Below are positions 1 to 9,375 of a stretch of DNA of 64,000 bases, piece after piece. Position 1 is the first letter of the stretch. Every line of letters starts with the position of its first letter. Source of the DNA: CAVVNP01 sp963800235 (lineage in GTDB: Bacteria; Actinomycetota; Acidimicrobiia; Acidimicrobiales; Iamiaceae); the NCBI GenBank assembly GCA_963800235.1, contig CAWDAD010000003.1:1-64000 (forward strand), given 5' to 3'. Under the pieces are notes generated by a model. It did not search any database and was not told the origin of the DNA. It saw nothing but the letters and a program-made list of their open reading frames with translations. A program made the translations under genes and the position numbers.

Positions 1-662
1 TCCGGCCGGAGTTCGTCGCAGATCCCGCAGCGGCGCCCGGCCCTGGGCCCGCGCCGTCTCGTCGAGCGGAGGTCGTCGCCATCCGACGGCGGCTCGGGAT
101 CGAGGACGGCCGGCCGGTCGTCGGCGCGTGCGCCACCGCCAGCCGGCGCAAGGGCCTCGACCTGTTCGTGCTGCTCGGCCGGCTCCTCCGGAGCCACCCC
201 AGCCGGCCGCACCTCGTCTGGGTGGGCGGTTCGGCCCACGACCTGACCGAGGTGGAGGCGCGGCTCGACATCGAGCGGGCCGGTCTGTCCGACCGCGTCC
301 ACCTGGTGGGCGAGCAGGTCGACCTGGACCCCTGGTTCGAGCTGTTCGACGTGTTCGCGCTGCCCTCGCGCGAGGACTCCTTCCCGCTGGTGTGCATGCT
401 GGCGGGGCTCCACCACCTGCCGGTGGTGGCCTTCGACACCGGCATCGGCTCGTTGCTCGCCGACGGGCGAGGGCGTCCGATCGCCGGGGTCGACCCGCTG
501 GCCATGGCGGAGGAGATCGCCGCCCTCCTCGACGACCCGGTGGGACGACGACAGCTCGGGGACCGGCTCGACGAGCACGTCCGCGCCCACCACGTCTCGG
601 AGGTGGCCGCCCCCCGCCTGTGGCAGGTCGCCGAGGCGCTGCTCGACCGGACCGGAGCCTGA
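1..662 (+). CDS. Glycosyltransferase family 4, 5'-truncated
   Basis: This is the C-terminal part of a GT-B fold glycosyltransferase, open from base 3 to the window edge, so its start and N-terminal acceptor domain are missing. The visible part holds the nucleotide-sugar donor domain. It has a strand-turn opening with a Lys-Gly pair (SRRKGLDLF) and later the family-4 signature SREDSFPLV, where the glutamate normally contacts the donor sugar. The following gene has the same signature and starts two bases downstream, so the pair looks like a tandem duplication in one transcript. A role in surface glycan synthesis is likely, but the substrate cannot be told. Confidence 0.85.
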   Translation, partial: RPEFVADPAAAPGPGPAPSRRAEVVAIRRRLGIEDGRPVVGACATASRRKGLDLFVLLGRLLRSHPSRPHLVWVGGSAHDLTEVEARLDIERAGLSDRVHLVGEQVDLDPWFELFDVFALPSREDSFPLVCMLAGLHHLPVVAFDTGIGSLLADGRGRPIAGVDPLAMAEEIAALLDDPVGRRQLGDRLDEHVRAHHVSEVAAPRLWQVAEALLDRTGA

Positions 663-663
663 G

Positions 664-1848
664 GTGGGCGACGGCCTCGACGTGCTCGTGCTGTCCGGGG
701 ATGCGTCGATGACGGGCACGCCCCGCCTGCTGCTCTCGTGGCTCCGGCACCTCCGACGACTCGGCGGCTCCGACGTCCGCCTGGTCCTCGACGCCGGTGG
801 GCCCCTGCTCGACGCCCTGCAGTCGGTGTCCGAGGTCCGGGTGACCGCGCCGACCGATCCGTCCGCTGGTCGACCCCGTGCACGGGTGCTCGAGCTGGCT
901 CGCCTGGCCGCCGCCGAGCTGCACGCCGAGCGGGCCGCGAGGCTCGCCGAGGTCGCCGACCGCCGGTGGTCGCTCCGCCGGACCCCACGCCCGGACGTGG
1001 TCGTGGCCAACGGGGCCGGGGCGCTGCGGTGGCTCGACGCGCTGCCCCGTCCGGTCCCGCCGACGGTCGCCGTCGTCCACGAGATGGCGGTCGGCCTCGA
1101 TCGCAGCCTGGCCGGCCTCGACGGCGGGGAGCTGCTGCGGCGACCGGACCGGGTGATCGCCGTGTCGGACCCGGTCGCCGTCGAGCTGACGGCGCGAGGC
1201 GTCCCTCGCCATCGGATCACGGTGGCGACGCCGTGGCCGCCCGACGAAGCCGTCGGTGCCGGCGCCGGCACCGCACCGCTGCGTGCGTCCCTCGGGGTCG
1301 ACGGAGGGTCGTCGCTCGTCGTCGCCTGCGGGACCGCGGGGTGGCGGAAGGGCACCGACCTGCTGCTGTCGGTCGCGCAGCAGCTCGACGACGGCACCCA
1401 CCTGGCCTGGATCGGCGACCTCGGCACGCCGATCGACCGGTCGGACCTCGAGCGGGAGATCCGCGCCCGGGGTCTCGCCGGCCGCTTCCACCTCGTCGAC
1501 CAGACCGCCGACGCCGCCCGGCTCCTCGGCCAGGCCGACGCCTTCGCCCTCACGTCGAGGGAGGACCCGTTTCCGCTGGTGGTGCTGGAAGCGGGGCTGG
1601 CCGAGGTCCCGGTCGTCACCTTCGAGAGCGGGGGTGCAGCGAGCCTCCTGCGGGGGGCCGGGCTCGGCGACCTGGTCGCCGAGCCGCTCGACGTGCGCGG
1701 CTTCGCGGCACGGGTGCGGTGGCTGCTGGAGGACGAGGGGCGGCGGCGCGAGGCGGGCCGTCGCCTCGCCGCCCACGTCCGGCGCGAGCACGATCCCGAG
1801 GTCGGTGCCAGGACCTGGTGGGAGATCGTCCGGGCCGCCGCTCGTTGA
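664..1848 (+). CDS. Glycosyltransferase family 4
   Basis: A complete GT-B glycosyltransferase of 394 residues with a GTG start placed one base after the stop of the preceding glycosyltransferase. The N-terminal half carries a possible acceptor domain. The C-terminal half carries the donor-binding domain, with WRKGTDLLL near residue 225 and the SREDPFPLVVLEAG signature near residue 300. It resembles its upstream neighbour through the whole donor domain, which suggests local duplication followed by acceptor divergence. It probably adds sugars to an envelope polysaccharide or glycolipid at the inner face of the membrane. The exact sugar and acceptor are unknown. Confidence 0.85.
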   Translation: MGDGLDVLVLSGDASMTGTPRLLLSWLRHLRRLGGSDVRLVLDAGGPLLDALQSVSEVRVTAPTDPSAGRPRARVLELARLAAAELHAERAARLAEVADRRWSLRRTPRPDVVVANGAGALRWLDALPRPVPPTVAVVHEMAVGLDRSLAGLDGGELLRRPDRVIAVSDPVAVELTARGVPRHRITVATPWPPDEAVGAGAGTAPLRASLGVDGGSSLVVACGTAGWRKGTDLLLSVAQQLDDGTHLAWIGDLGTPIDRSDLEREIRARGLAGRFHLVDQTADAARLLGQADAFALTSREDPFPLVVLEAGLAEVPVVTFESGGAASLLRGAGLGDLVAEPLDVRGFAARVRWLLEDEGRRREAGRRLAAHVRREHDPEVGARTWWEIVRAAAR

Positions 1849-1909
1849 TGTCGGCATCGGGCCTGCCGTACCCGGTGGACCCGCCCCGAGCGGTCAGACT
1901 GTGGCGCTC

Positions 1910-4147
1910 ATGCTCCGGTCGCTGAGCCAGCACCAGCTGCTCGTCTTCTGGGTCCAGGTGTTCGTCCTGGTGCTGACCGCCCGCCTGCTGGGCGCGCTCA
2001 TGCGGCGCATCGGCCAACCGTCGGTCATCGGCGAGCTCGGGGCCGGCCTGCTGCTCGGGCCGAGCGTGTTCCAGCGGGTGTGGCCCTCCGGCTTCGACTG
2101 GTTCGTCCCCGACGACCGGCTCGAGACCGGCGGGCTGCTGGCGGTGGGGTGGATCGGCGTGCTGCTCCTCCTGATCGTGACCGGGTTCGAGACCGACCTC
2201 GGTCTCATCCGCCGCTTCCGTCGGGCCGCCAGCACCGTCGCCGCCGGCAGCCTGCTGCTGCCCTTCGCCGTCGGGGTGGTGGTGGCCCTCGCCATGCCCG
2301 CTCGGTTCCTGGGCGAGGGCCACCCCTCGCGCCTCGTCTACGTGCTGTTCCTGGCGACGGCGATGAGCATCTCGTCGCTGGCGGTGGTCGGCAAGATCCT
2401 CACCGAGCTCCGGATGATCCGGCGCAACTTCGGCCAGATCACCCTGGCGGCCGGCATGGCCAACGACGTGGTCGGATGGGTGCTGCTCGGGGTCATCGCG
2501 GGCGTGGCCGAGCGGGGGTCGCTGTCGCTCGGCTTCCTCCTGCGGTCCGTCGGCGGCCTGGTCGTGCTGACCGCCTTCTCCTTCACCTGGGGCCAGCGAC
2601 TGATCGACGCCGCCCTGCGCCGCACCCGGCGCGACGGGGGCGGCGGACCGCCCGCCGCCCTGTCCGTGACGCTCCTCGTGGCGCTGGCCTACGCCGCCAC
2701 CACGCAGCTCATCGGCATCGAAGCGGTGCTCGGCGCCTTCCTGGCCGGGATCCTGCTCGGTCGCTCCCGCTTCCAGCACGGCGTCGTCCGCGAGCAGATC
2801 GAGTCGATCACCTCGGCGCTGTTCGCCCCGCTGTTCTTCGCCACCGCCGGCCTGCGGGTCGACCTCGGCCAGCTGGCCGACCCGACCGTGGCGCTGTGGG
2901 CGGCGGTGGTGCTCGGGCTGGCCGCCGTCACCAAGTTCACCGGCGCGTTCGCCGGCGCCAAGGTCGCCGGCCTGTCCAACCGCGAGGGCGCGGCGCTGGG
3001 GGCGGGGTTGAACGCCCGGGGCACGCTGGAGATCGTCGTGGCCACCGTCGGGCTCAGCCTGGGCGTGTTCGACCGGCCCTCGTACACCATCGTCATCCTG
3101 ATGGCGCTGTTCGGCTCGCTGACCGCTCCGCCGGCGCTGCGCCTGGCCGTGCGGGGGTGGCGCGGCTCGGAGGAGGAGCAGGAGCGGCTCGGCAAGGAGG
3201 CGGCCATGAGCCGCAACCTGCTGGTGCGCACCGACCGGCTGCTGCTGCCGAGCCGAGGCGGCCCGAACTCCATCGCCGCCGCCCAGGTGCTGCACTTCGC
3301 CTGGCCCGAGTCGACGCCGGCCACCGTGCTCTCGATCGAGACCGACGGGGTGACCGCCGACGTCGCGCCCATCGAGAACGTGCTCGACGAACGGCCCCAC
3401 GACGTGCGCACCGTCCCCGGTCGCGATGTCGTCGCCGAGGTGCTGGAGGAGGCGAAGCTCGGCTACGGCGTGATCGTGGTCGGCGCCACCGGGCCCGACG
3501 CCACCCCCGCGGATGGCCGTCCCGACGGCCCGCCGCGCCTGCTCTCGCCGATGGTCGACGACATCCTCCGCCGGTGCAACCTGCCGACCGTGATCGTGCG
3601 CCGGGCCCGCAACCTCGGCACCCGGCTGCCCGCCGCCTTCGCCCGCGCGGTGGTGCCGGTCAGCGGCAGCCAGGGCTCGCGGGCGGCCGAGGAGGTGGCC
3701 CTCAACCTGACCGAGCGGCTCGGCACCGAGGTGGTGCTCACCCACATCGCCAGCCGTCCGGCGACCGAGCAGGCGCCCGTCCCGGAGCCGGTCCCCGACG
3801 ACACCGCGTCGGGCGTGTTGCGCCAGGCCCGCCGGGTCGCCGAGGAGGTGGGCGTCCCCACCCGGTCGCTCGTTCGCACCTCGGTGTCGGTCGCCGAGGA
3901 GCTGGTCGCCGCGGCGGCCGACGAGGAGGCCGACGTGGTGGTGGTCGGCTGCACGCTGCGCCGCCTCGAGAACCGCCCGTTCCTCGGCCACACCGTCGAG
4001 CACCTCCTCCAGCACAGCGACGCGACGGTGGTGGCGGTGGTGCTCCCGCTCGAACAGGACCAGCACCACGAGGACGTCGAGGCGGAGGAGGCGGTGCCCA
4101 CGCCGCGAGGTGCCGCACGACCGGCTGCGCAGGGCCAGATCGGGTAG
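1910..4147 (+). CDS. Cation/proton antiporter (CPA2 type) with C-terminal UspA domains
   Basis: The protein is about 745 residues. Residues 1-410 form a multi-span Na+/H+ exchanger domain of the CPA2/KefB class, including IGELGAGLLLGPSVF near residue 35, GIEAVLGAFLAGILLG near 270 and NARGTLEIV near 370. Residues 430-560 and 580-705 look like two universal stress protein folds, the second with a G-x2-G-x9-G-type ATP-loop region around 675. UspA domains fused to antiporters are known and are thought to sense nucleotides. ATG 1910 is chosen because it opens the first membrane segment; an in-frame GTG at 1901 is possible. The role is likely ion and pH homeostasis in the inner membrane. Confidence 0.88.
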   Translation: MLRSLSQHQLLVFWVQVFVLVLTARLLGALMRRIGQPSVIGELGAGLLLGPSVFQRVWPSGFDWFVPDDRLETGGLLAVGWIGVLLLLIVTGFETDLGLIRRFRRAASTVAAGSLLLPFAVGVVVALAMPARFLGEGHPSRLVYVLFLATAMSISSLAVVGKILTELRMIRRNFGQITLAAGMANDVVGWVLLGVIAGVAERGSLSLGFLLRSVGGLVVLTAFSFTWGQRLIDAALRRTRRDGGGGPPAALSVTLLVALAYAATTQLIGIEAVLGAFLAGILLGRSRFQHGVVREQIESITSALFAPLFFATAGLRVDLGQLADPTVALWAAVVLGLAAVTKFTGAFAGAKVAGLSNREGAALGAGLNARGTLEIVVATVGLSLGVFDRPSYTIVILMALFGSLTAPPALRLAVRGWRGSEEEQERLGKEAAMSRNLLVRTDRLLLPSRGGPNSIAAAQVLHFAWPESTPATVLSIETDGVTADVAPIENVLDERPHDVRTVPGRDVVAEVLEEAKLGYGVIVVGATGPDATPADGRPDGPPRLLSPMVDDILRRCNLPTVIVRRARNLGTRLPAAFARAVVPVSGSQGSRAAEEVALNLTERLGTEVVLTHIASRPATEQAPVPEPVPDDTASGVLRQARRVAEEVGVPTRSLVRTSVSVAEELVAAAADEEADVVVVGCTLRRLENRPFLGHTVEHLLQHSDATVVAVVLPLEQDQHHEDVEAEEAVPTPRGAARPAAQGQIG

Positions 4148-4181
4148 CAATCGACCGTCGAGACCGCTACAAGGAGAGGTG

Positions 4182-5015
4182 ATGGGCTTCGACCTCGGCA
4201 CCTACAAGCGGCATGCCGGCAAGCTCGACCTGGACGGGGTCGACTTCGCCGACTTCGCCGAGCGCCCGCTGCCGGGCCCGGTGCTGCGCTGCCTGCAGTA
4301 CATGCACGACGTGGAGTTCCACACCGCCTGCTACCTGCGGAACCTGCTCAACACCCGGGCCCACCACGACCCGGAGATCACCGGGTTCATGACCATCTGG
4401 AACTACGAGGAGCTGTGGCACGGCGAGGCCCTGGCTGCGGTGCTCGACGCCCACGACCTGCCGGCCGGCTCGACGCGGGTGGCCAACACCAGGCGCCGCC
4501 TCGGCTGGAAGCTCACCACCAGCCCCATCGGCTGGATGGCCATCTCGGCCGCCGTCCCCCGGTTCCTGGCCGTCCACATGACCATCGGCGCGGTCAACGA
4601 GTGGACCGCCCAGGCCGCCTACTCCCGGCTGTCGGCGGTGGCCGACCACCCCACCCTGACCACGCTGCTCAAGCGGATCATGCGCCAGGAGGGTCGCCAC
4701 ATCGACGTGTACGCCAGCCGGGCGAGGTCCGAGCTCGACGCCAGCGCCGTCGCCCGGAAGGTCACCCGCGCCGTCATGCGGACCACGTGGCAGCCCGTCG
4801 GCGCCGGCGCCATGCCGAAGGACGAGGTCGCCCACCTGGCCCGGACGCTCTTCGCCGGCAGCGACGGGCGGGCGGCGCTCGACCGCATCGACCAGCGCCT
4901 CAGCCGGCTCCCCGGCATGGAGGGCCTCACCGTCGCCACCGACGCCGTCGAGCGCTACGCGGCGAGGTCCACCCCGGCCGCGCCCGTTCGGGCCCCGGTG
5001 CCCGTCGGCGCCTGA
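4182..5015 (+). CDS. Ferritin-like di-iron domain protein
   Basis: This protein of 277 residues is mostly helical and has paired iron-binding motifs typical of the ferritin-like superfamily: E-E-L-W-H-G-E near residue 77 and Q-E-G-R-H near residue 168. Similar proteins in actinobacteria are distant relatives of acyl-ACP desaturases and of di-iron N-oxygenases, so an oxidase or oxygenase role is possible, but no substrate is evident. The ATG at 4182 is fixed by a very strong ribosome binding site (AAGGAGAGGTG) directly upstream. It lies 34 bases after the antiporter gene and may share its transcript. Confidence 0.75.
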   Translation: MGFDLGTYKRHAGKLDLDGVDFADFAERPLPGPVLRCLQYMHDVEFHTACYLRNLLNTRAHHDPEITGFMTIWNYEELWHGEALAAVLDAHDLPAGSTRVANTRRRLGWKLTTSPIGWMAISAAVPRFLAVHMTIGAVNEWTAQAAYSRLSAVADHPTLTTLLKRIMRQEGRHIDVYASRARSELDASAVARKVTRAVMRTTWQPVGAGAMPKDEVAHLARTLFAGSDGRAALDRIDQRLSRLPGMEGLTVATDAVERYAARSTPAAPVRAPVPVGA

Positions 5016-5020
5016 CCGGT

Positions 5021-5063
5021 CCACCAGCCGGCCAGGCCGGCCGGCCACCAGCCAGGCCGGCCA
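5021..5063. repeat. Short imperfect direct repeat, GC-rich
   Basis: A block of about 20 bases beginning CCACCAGCC and ending in GGCCGG is present twice in a row between the ferritin-like gene and the next lipoprotein gene. The run of GGCCGG units can also fold on itself, so it may act as a weak terminator. No other function is seen. Confidence 0.45.
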
Positions 5064-5089
5064 CGGGTCCGCCGTCTAGACCTTCGGTC

Positions 5090-6139
5090 ATGGGTCGGCG
5101 CGCCATCCGAGCGGAACCTCGACCCCACCACCCTCCCGGCCGGCTCGGGGCTCGCCGACAGGCGGCGCGCACCGCACTGGTCGCCCTCGTCCTCGTGGTG
5201 GCGGCCGGGTGCTCGGCGTCGGCGCCGCACCGGACCGGGGCACCGAGCCGACCAGCGAGCACCGGCCGGCCCTCCCCCGCCGCCGTGCCGACGGTCGAGC
5301 ACGACCTGCCCACCGAGACCCTCGCCGTCACCTACACCGACACCGGCCGTCCGGTGCCCGAGACCGACAAGGCACCGGCCCGCCCGGAGCGGCGGATCGA
5401 CACGACGATCGTCCACCCCGTCGCCGGCCAAGGGCGCGGCACCGGCCCGTTCCCGGTGCTGGTGCTGGCCCACGGGCTGAACGGCTACCCGGAGCGGCTG
5501 ATCCCCTTCGCCGAGATCCTGGCCTCGCACGGCTACGTGGTCCTGGTGCCCCGGTTCCCGGCCAGCGCCCACGACGCCCCCGGCGGGGCCTCGGTCGGCG
5601 ACCTGGCCGAGCAGCCGGGCGACGTCAGCTTCGTGCTCGACCGGTTCCTCGGCGACCCGCCGGCCCCGGTGGCCGGCATGCTCGACCGCACCCGGATCGG
5701 TGCCGCCGGGCACTCGCTCGGGGGCGACACCGTGCTGGCCGACGCCTCCCACCCGCGGCACCGCGACCGCCGGATCCGGGCGGCGGCGATCCTGTCCGGG
5801 GTGAACATCGACTTCGCCGGGGGTCCGCTCCTGTCCGCCGACCCACCGCCGCTGCTGTTCGTCCAGGGCGACGCCGACACCCTGCTCGGCCCCGGCACCC
5901 GCTCCTCGGAGCTGTACCCGGTCGCCCCACCGCCGAAGTTCCTGCTCACCATCCACGGCGCCGGCCACTCGAGCCCCTACGAGAGCACCGGGCCGGCCGA
6001 GCAGCGCCGGCTCACCGCCACGGCGGTGGCCGACTTCTTCGACCGCTACCTGAAGGGCGACCGCTCGGCCCTGGGGCGCCTGGACCGGCTGGTGGCCGGC
6101 AGCGACGGGCTCGGCAAGTTGGAAGCCGACCCGGGCTGA
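5090..6139 (+). CDS. Secreted lipoprotein alpha/beta hydrolase
   Basis: The 349-residue product begins with a basic stretch and a hydrophobic signal segment ending in the lipobox VAAGC, with the lipidated cysteine at residue 41, so it is expected on the outer face of the membrane. The mature part is an alpha/beta hydrolase of the PAF-acetylhydrolase/chlorophyllase-like kind: an LAHGLNGYP oxyanion loop, the nucleophile elbow GHSLGG with serine near residue 209, a QGDADTLLGP acid region and HGAGHSS supplying the histidine. It is probably an esterase or lipase acting on extracellular esters. The ATG at 5090 is the start that keeps the signal peptide intact. Confidence 0.85.
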   Translation: MGRRAIRAEPRPHHPPGRLGARRQAARTALVALVLVVAAGCSASAPHRTGAPSRPASTGRPSPAAVPTVEHDLPTETLAVTYTDTGRPVPETDKAPARPERRIDTTIVHPVAGQGRGTGPFPVLVLAHGLNGYPERLIPFAEILASHGYVVLVPRFPASAHDAPGGASVGDLAEQPGDVSFVLDRFLGDPPAPVAGMLDRTRIGAAGHSLGGDTVLADASHPRHRDRRIRAAAILSGVNIDFAGGPLLSADPPPLLFVQGDADTLLGPGTRSSELYPVAPPPKFLLTIHGAGHSSPYESTGPAEQRRLTATAVADFFDRYLKGDRSALGRLDRLVAGSDGLGKLEADPG

Positions 6140-6185
6140 GGGCAAGATCGCAGCCACTGCTCTCGCACGCAAGGGGAACCCAGCC

Positions 6186-7391
6186 ATGCCCGAAGCCGTC
6201 ATCGTCGCCACCTCCCGCACACCCATCGGTCGGGCCATGAAGGGCTCGCTCAAGGACTGCCGCCCCGACGACCTCACCGCCTTCATCGTCGACGACGTGC
6301 TGAACAAGGTGCCCGCCCTCGACCGCTCGACCGTCGAGGACCTGATGCTCGGGTGCGGCCAGCCCGCCGGCGAGTCCGGCTACAACCTGGCCCGCGTGGT
6401 GGCCATCCAGGCCGGGATGCCCGAGGTGCCCGGCACCACCGTCAACCGCTACTGCTCCTCGTCGCTGCAGACCATCCGGATGGCCGCCCACGCCATCAAG
6501 GCCGGCGAGGGCGACGTGTTCCTCGCCGCCGGCGTCGAGACGGTGAGCCGGTTCATGTCGGGCATGGCCGACAGCGGCCCGCACAACGAGAAGTTCGCCG
6601 ACGCCGAGGCCCGCACGGCCGAGCGCAGCGAGGGCGGCCAGCCCGACTGGACCCCGCCCGAGGGCCTGCCCGACGTCTACATCGCCATGGGCCAGACCGC
6701 CGAGAACGTGGCCGAGTACGAGAACGTGAGCCGCGAGGACATGGACGCCTACGCCGCCCGCAGCCAGCAGCGGGCCACCGAGTCGCTCGAGAACGGCTTC
6801 TGGGAGAACGAGATCACCCCGGTCACCACCCCCGACGGCACCGTGGTCTCCAAGGACGACGGCATCCGACCCGGCACCACCGCCGAGGCGCTGGCCGGGC
6901 TGAAGCCCGCCTTCCGTCCCGACGGCAAGGTGACCGCCGGCAACGCCTGCCCGCTGAACGACGGCGCCGCCGCCGTGGTCGTCATGAGCGACGCCCGGGC
7001 CAGCGAGCTCGGCATCACCCCGCTGGCCCGGGTCGTGGCCTCCGGCGTGTCCGCCCTCAACCCCGAGATCATGGGTCTCGGTCCCATCGAGTCCAGCCGC
7101 CAGGCGCTGAAGCGGGCCGGCATGACCATCGACGACATCGACCTGGTCGAGATCAACGAGGCGTTCGCCGCCCAGGTGCTGCCCTCGGCCGAGCACCTCG
7201 GCATCGACCACGACAAGCTCAACGTCCACGGCGGGGCCATCGCCGTCGGCCACCCCTTCGGCATGACCGGCGCCCGCATCATGACCACCCTGATCAACGG
7301 CCTCCAGCACGAGGACAAGACCTTCGGCCTCGAGACCATGTGCGTCGGCGGCGGCCAGGGCATGGCCATGATCGTCGAGCGCCTGAGCTAG
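6186..7391 (+). CDS. Acetyl-CoA C-acyltransferase (thiolase)
   Basis: A full-length thiolase of 401 residues. It has the acyl-accepting cysteine in NRYCSSS (Cys90), the histidine in GHPFGMTGAR (about 356) and the second active-site cysteine in CVGGGQG (about 386), all as expected for the degradative FadA type. It would cleave 3-ketoacyl-CoA to acetyl-CoA and a shortened acyl-CoA in beta-oxidation. An AAGGGGAA ribosome binding site precedes ATG 6186. It has no partner hydratase/dehydrogenase beside it and is probably transcribed alone. It differs clearly from the FadA6-like thiolase near 18 kb. Confidence 0.93.
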   Translation: MPEAVIVATSRTPIGRAMKGSLKDCRPDDLTAFIVDDVLNKVPALDRSTVEDLMLGCGQPAGESGYNLARVVAIQAGMPEVPGTTVNRYCSSSLQTIRMAAHAIKAGEGDVFLAAGVETVSRFMSGMADSGPHNEKFADAEARTAERSEGGQPDWTPPEGLPDVYIAMGQTAENVAEYENVSREDMDAYAARSQQRATESLENGFWENEITPVTTPDGTVVSKDDGIRPGTTAEALAGLKPAFRPDGKVTAGNACPLNDGAAAVVVMSDARASELGITPLARVVASGVSALNPEIMGLGPIESSRQALKRAGMTIDDIDLVEINEAFAAQVLPSAEHLGIDHDKLNVHGGAIAVGHPFGMTGARIMTTLINGLQHEDKTFGLETMCVGGGQGMAMIVERLS

Positions 7392-7466
7392 AGGCCGAGG
7401 CGGACCAGCCGGCGAATCCGGGAAGGGGAGCCCGAGGGAGGACGCGCCGCGTGTTCCCGCCGACGA

Positions 7467-8393
7467 CTACAGCTGACCTTCGCGGGGGTCCAGGACGGCG
7501 CCGAGGCGCTCGCCGATGAAGTTGAAGGACAGGATGGTCAGGAACATGAAGATCATCGGCGCCAGCGCGGGCAGCGGGCTGTCCGAGAGCATCTGCTGAC
7601 CGGCGGAGATCAGGCTCCCCCAGGAGATCGACCCGGCCACGCTCAGGCCGAGGAAGGCGAGCGCCCCCTCGGCGATGATGGCGATGGCCGCACCCAGCGC
7701 GGCGAAGGACGCCAGCGGCACGATCACGTTGGGCAGCACCTCGCGCAGCATGATCCGCCAGTGGGTGGCGCCGATGCCGCGGGCGGCCATCACGAAGTTC
7801 TCGTTGGCGTAGGTGAGCGTCAGCGCCCGGGCGACCCGGGCGTAGCCGGGGATCGACAGGATCGAGATGACCCCGACCACGTTGCCCAGGCTCGAGCCGC
7901 GGAAGGTCACCACGAACAGGGCGAAGACCAGCGCCGGCATGGCCAGGAGCACGTCGACGAACCACATCAGCACCGCCGACACCACCCCCTTGGCGTAGCC
8001 GGCGACCAGGCCGATGGCGCCGCCGATCACCAGACCGGTCAGCACCGAGAAGAAGGCGACCAGCATCGAGATCCGGGCTCCGTAGACCGCCTCGACGAAC
8101 AGGTCGTGACCGATGGTGTCGGTGCCGAGCAGATGGCTGAAGGAGAGGCCGAGGAGCGGCTCGTTCAGCTCCTTCTGCGGATCCGTGAGGACGGCCGGGC
8201 CGATGAAGGCGGCCACCACCATCAGCCCGATCCAGACGACCGAGAACCAGAAGATCGGATCGCGCTTGCGCTTGACGACGGCGATCTCGGGCTCGACGTC
8301 GGGGACCACCCCGGAGGCGACCCCGGCGAAGCGCTCCGACTCGGCCACCCCCGACGGGAGGTCGGCGGCCTGCGGTTCGAGGGAAGCTGACAC
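7467..8393 (-). CDS. ABC transporter permease, DppC/OppC type
   Basis: This inner-membrane permease of 308 residues has an N-terminal cytoplasmic stretch, a first membrane segment (FWFSVVWIGLMVVAAF) and the OppC N-terminal and BPD_transp_1 domains. It has a periplasmic loop with the LGTDTIGHDLF motif diagnostic of the DppC/OppC family and an EAA loop near the region AARGIGATHWRIMLREVLPN. It follows the DppB-like gene by ten bases, in one operon with the binding protein. No ATPase gene follows, so the importer must borrow ATPases encoded elsewhere. Confidence 0.93.
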   Translation of the reverse strand: MSASLEPQAADLPSGVAESERFAGVASGVVPDVEPEIAVVKRKRDPIFWFSVVWIGLMVVAAFIGPAVLTDPQKELNEPLLGLSFSHLLGTDTIGHDLFVEAVYGARISMLVAFFSVLTGLVIGGAIGLVAGYAKGVVSAVLMWFVDVLLAMPALVFALFVVTFRGSSLGNVVGVISILSIPGYARVARALTLTYANENFVMAARGIGATHWRIMLREVLPNVIVPLASFAALGAAIAIIAEGALAFLGLSVAGSISWGSLISAGQQMLSDSPLPALAPMIFMFLTILSFNFIGERLGAVLDPREGQL

Positions 8394-8403
8394 GTCGAGC
8401 TCC

Positions 8404-9372
8404 TCAGGTGGATCGGGCGCCGGTGCGCACGCGGGGATCGAGCAGGGCGTAGAGCAGGTCGACGAGGAAGTTGGCCATCACGAAGGCCACCGCCACCAGC
8501 ACCACCCCGCCCTGCACGATGAGGTAGTCGCGCTTGTAGATGGCGGTGACGATGAGCTGACCCATGCCCGGCAGGGCGAACATGCGCTCCACGATGATGG
8601 TGCCGCCCATCAGGGCGGCCACGCTGATGCCGACCACGGTGACGAGCGAGAAGCTCGACGGCCGCAGGGCGTGGCGCAGCAGGATCCGCCGCTCGGGCAG
8701 CCCCTTGGCCTTGGCCACCATGATGAAGTCCGAACGCAGGGTGATGATCATCTCGCTGCGCAGCAGGCGGGCGAACACCGCCAGCTGACCGCTGGCCAGC
8801 GTGATGATGGGCAGCAGGATCGACAGCGGGGTCGCCACCGGGGCGTTGCCGACCTTGAACCAGGTGGCGATGCCCGTGGCCGGCAGCGCCTGGATCTTCA
8901 CCGCGAAGGCGTAGATCAGGAGCACGCCGATCATGAAGGCGGGCAGGGCCAGGAGGCTGAACAGCGCGCCGCCGGAGATGCGGTCGAACAGCCCCCCCGG
9001 TCTTCGGGCGGCCCACACCCCGACCGGCACCGCGATGGCGATGGCCAGCACCTCGGACAGCACCATGAGCTCGAGGGTGAGCGGCAGCCGGTCGCCGATG
9101 GCGCTGGTGACCGGCCGGTTCTCGAAGTACGACTTGCCGAGGTCGCCGTGGACGGCGTTGCCCAACCAGGCCGTGTACTGCTTCGAGAACGACTCGTCGA
9201 GGTGCATCTCCTGCCGCAGCTGGGACGCAGCGGCCTTGTCGCCGGCCGCTGGTCCCAGCAGGGCGACGGTCGGGTCACCCGGCAGGTTGTAGAGCAGGAA
9301 GTAGGTGACGGCGGTGACAGCCAGCAGCACCGAGAGCAGGCGCGCCAGTCGAAGGAGGAAGGGGCCGAGCAT
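8404..9372 (-). CDS. ABC transporter permease, DppB/OppB type
   Basis: The 322-residue protein has the DppB/OppB architecture: an N-terminal membrane segment (LARLLSVLLAVTAVTYFLLY) followed by the family motif NLPGDP, a long periplasmic loop, and five further spans. The EAA cytoplasmic loop is AKAKGLPERRILLRHALRP, which docks onto the ATPase. It sits between the solute-binding protein gene and the DppC-like gene with gaps of 3 and 10 bases, consistent with one transcript. The imported compound cannot be told from sequence but is usually a peptide, opine or similar solute. Confidence 0.93.
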   Translation of the reverse strand: MLGPFLLRLARLLSVLLAVTAVTYFLLYNLPGDPTVALLGPAAGDKAAASQLRQEMHLDESFSKQYTAWLGNAVHGDLGKSYFENRPVTSAIGDRLPLTLELMVLSEVLAIAIAVPVGVWAARRPGGLFDRISGGALFSLLALPAFMIGVLLIYAFAVKIQALPATGIATWFKVGNAPVATPLSILLPIITLASGQLAVFARLLRSEMIITLRSDFIMVAKAKGLPERRILLRHALRPSSFSLVTVVGISVAALMGGTIIVERMFALPGMGQLIVTAIYKRDYLIVQGGVVLVAVAFVMANFLVDLLYALLDPRVRTGARST

Positions 9373-9375
9373 CCC

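Noticed and set aside
1616..4201. Very long open frame (over 800 codons) antisense to the antiporter gene
   Set aside because: Its product is dominated by Arg/Gln/Gly/His runs typical of the reverse of a GC-rich gene and overlaps a clearly conserved antiporter.
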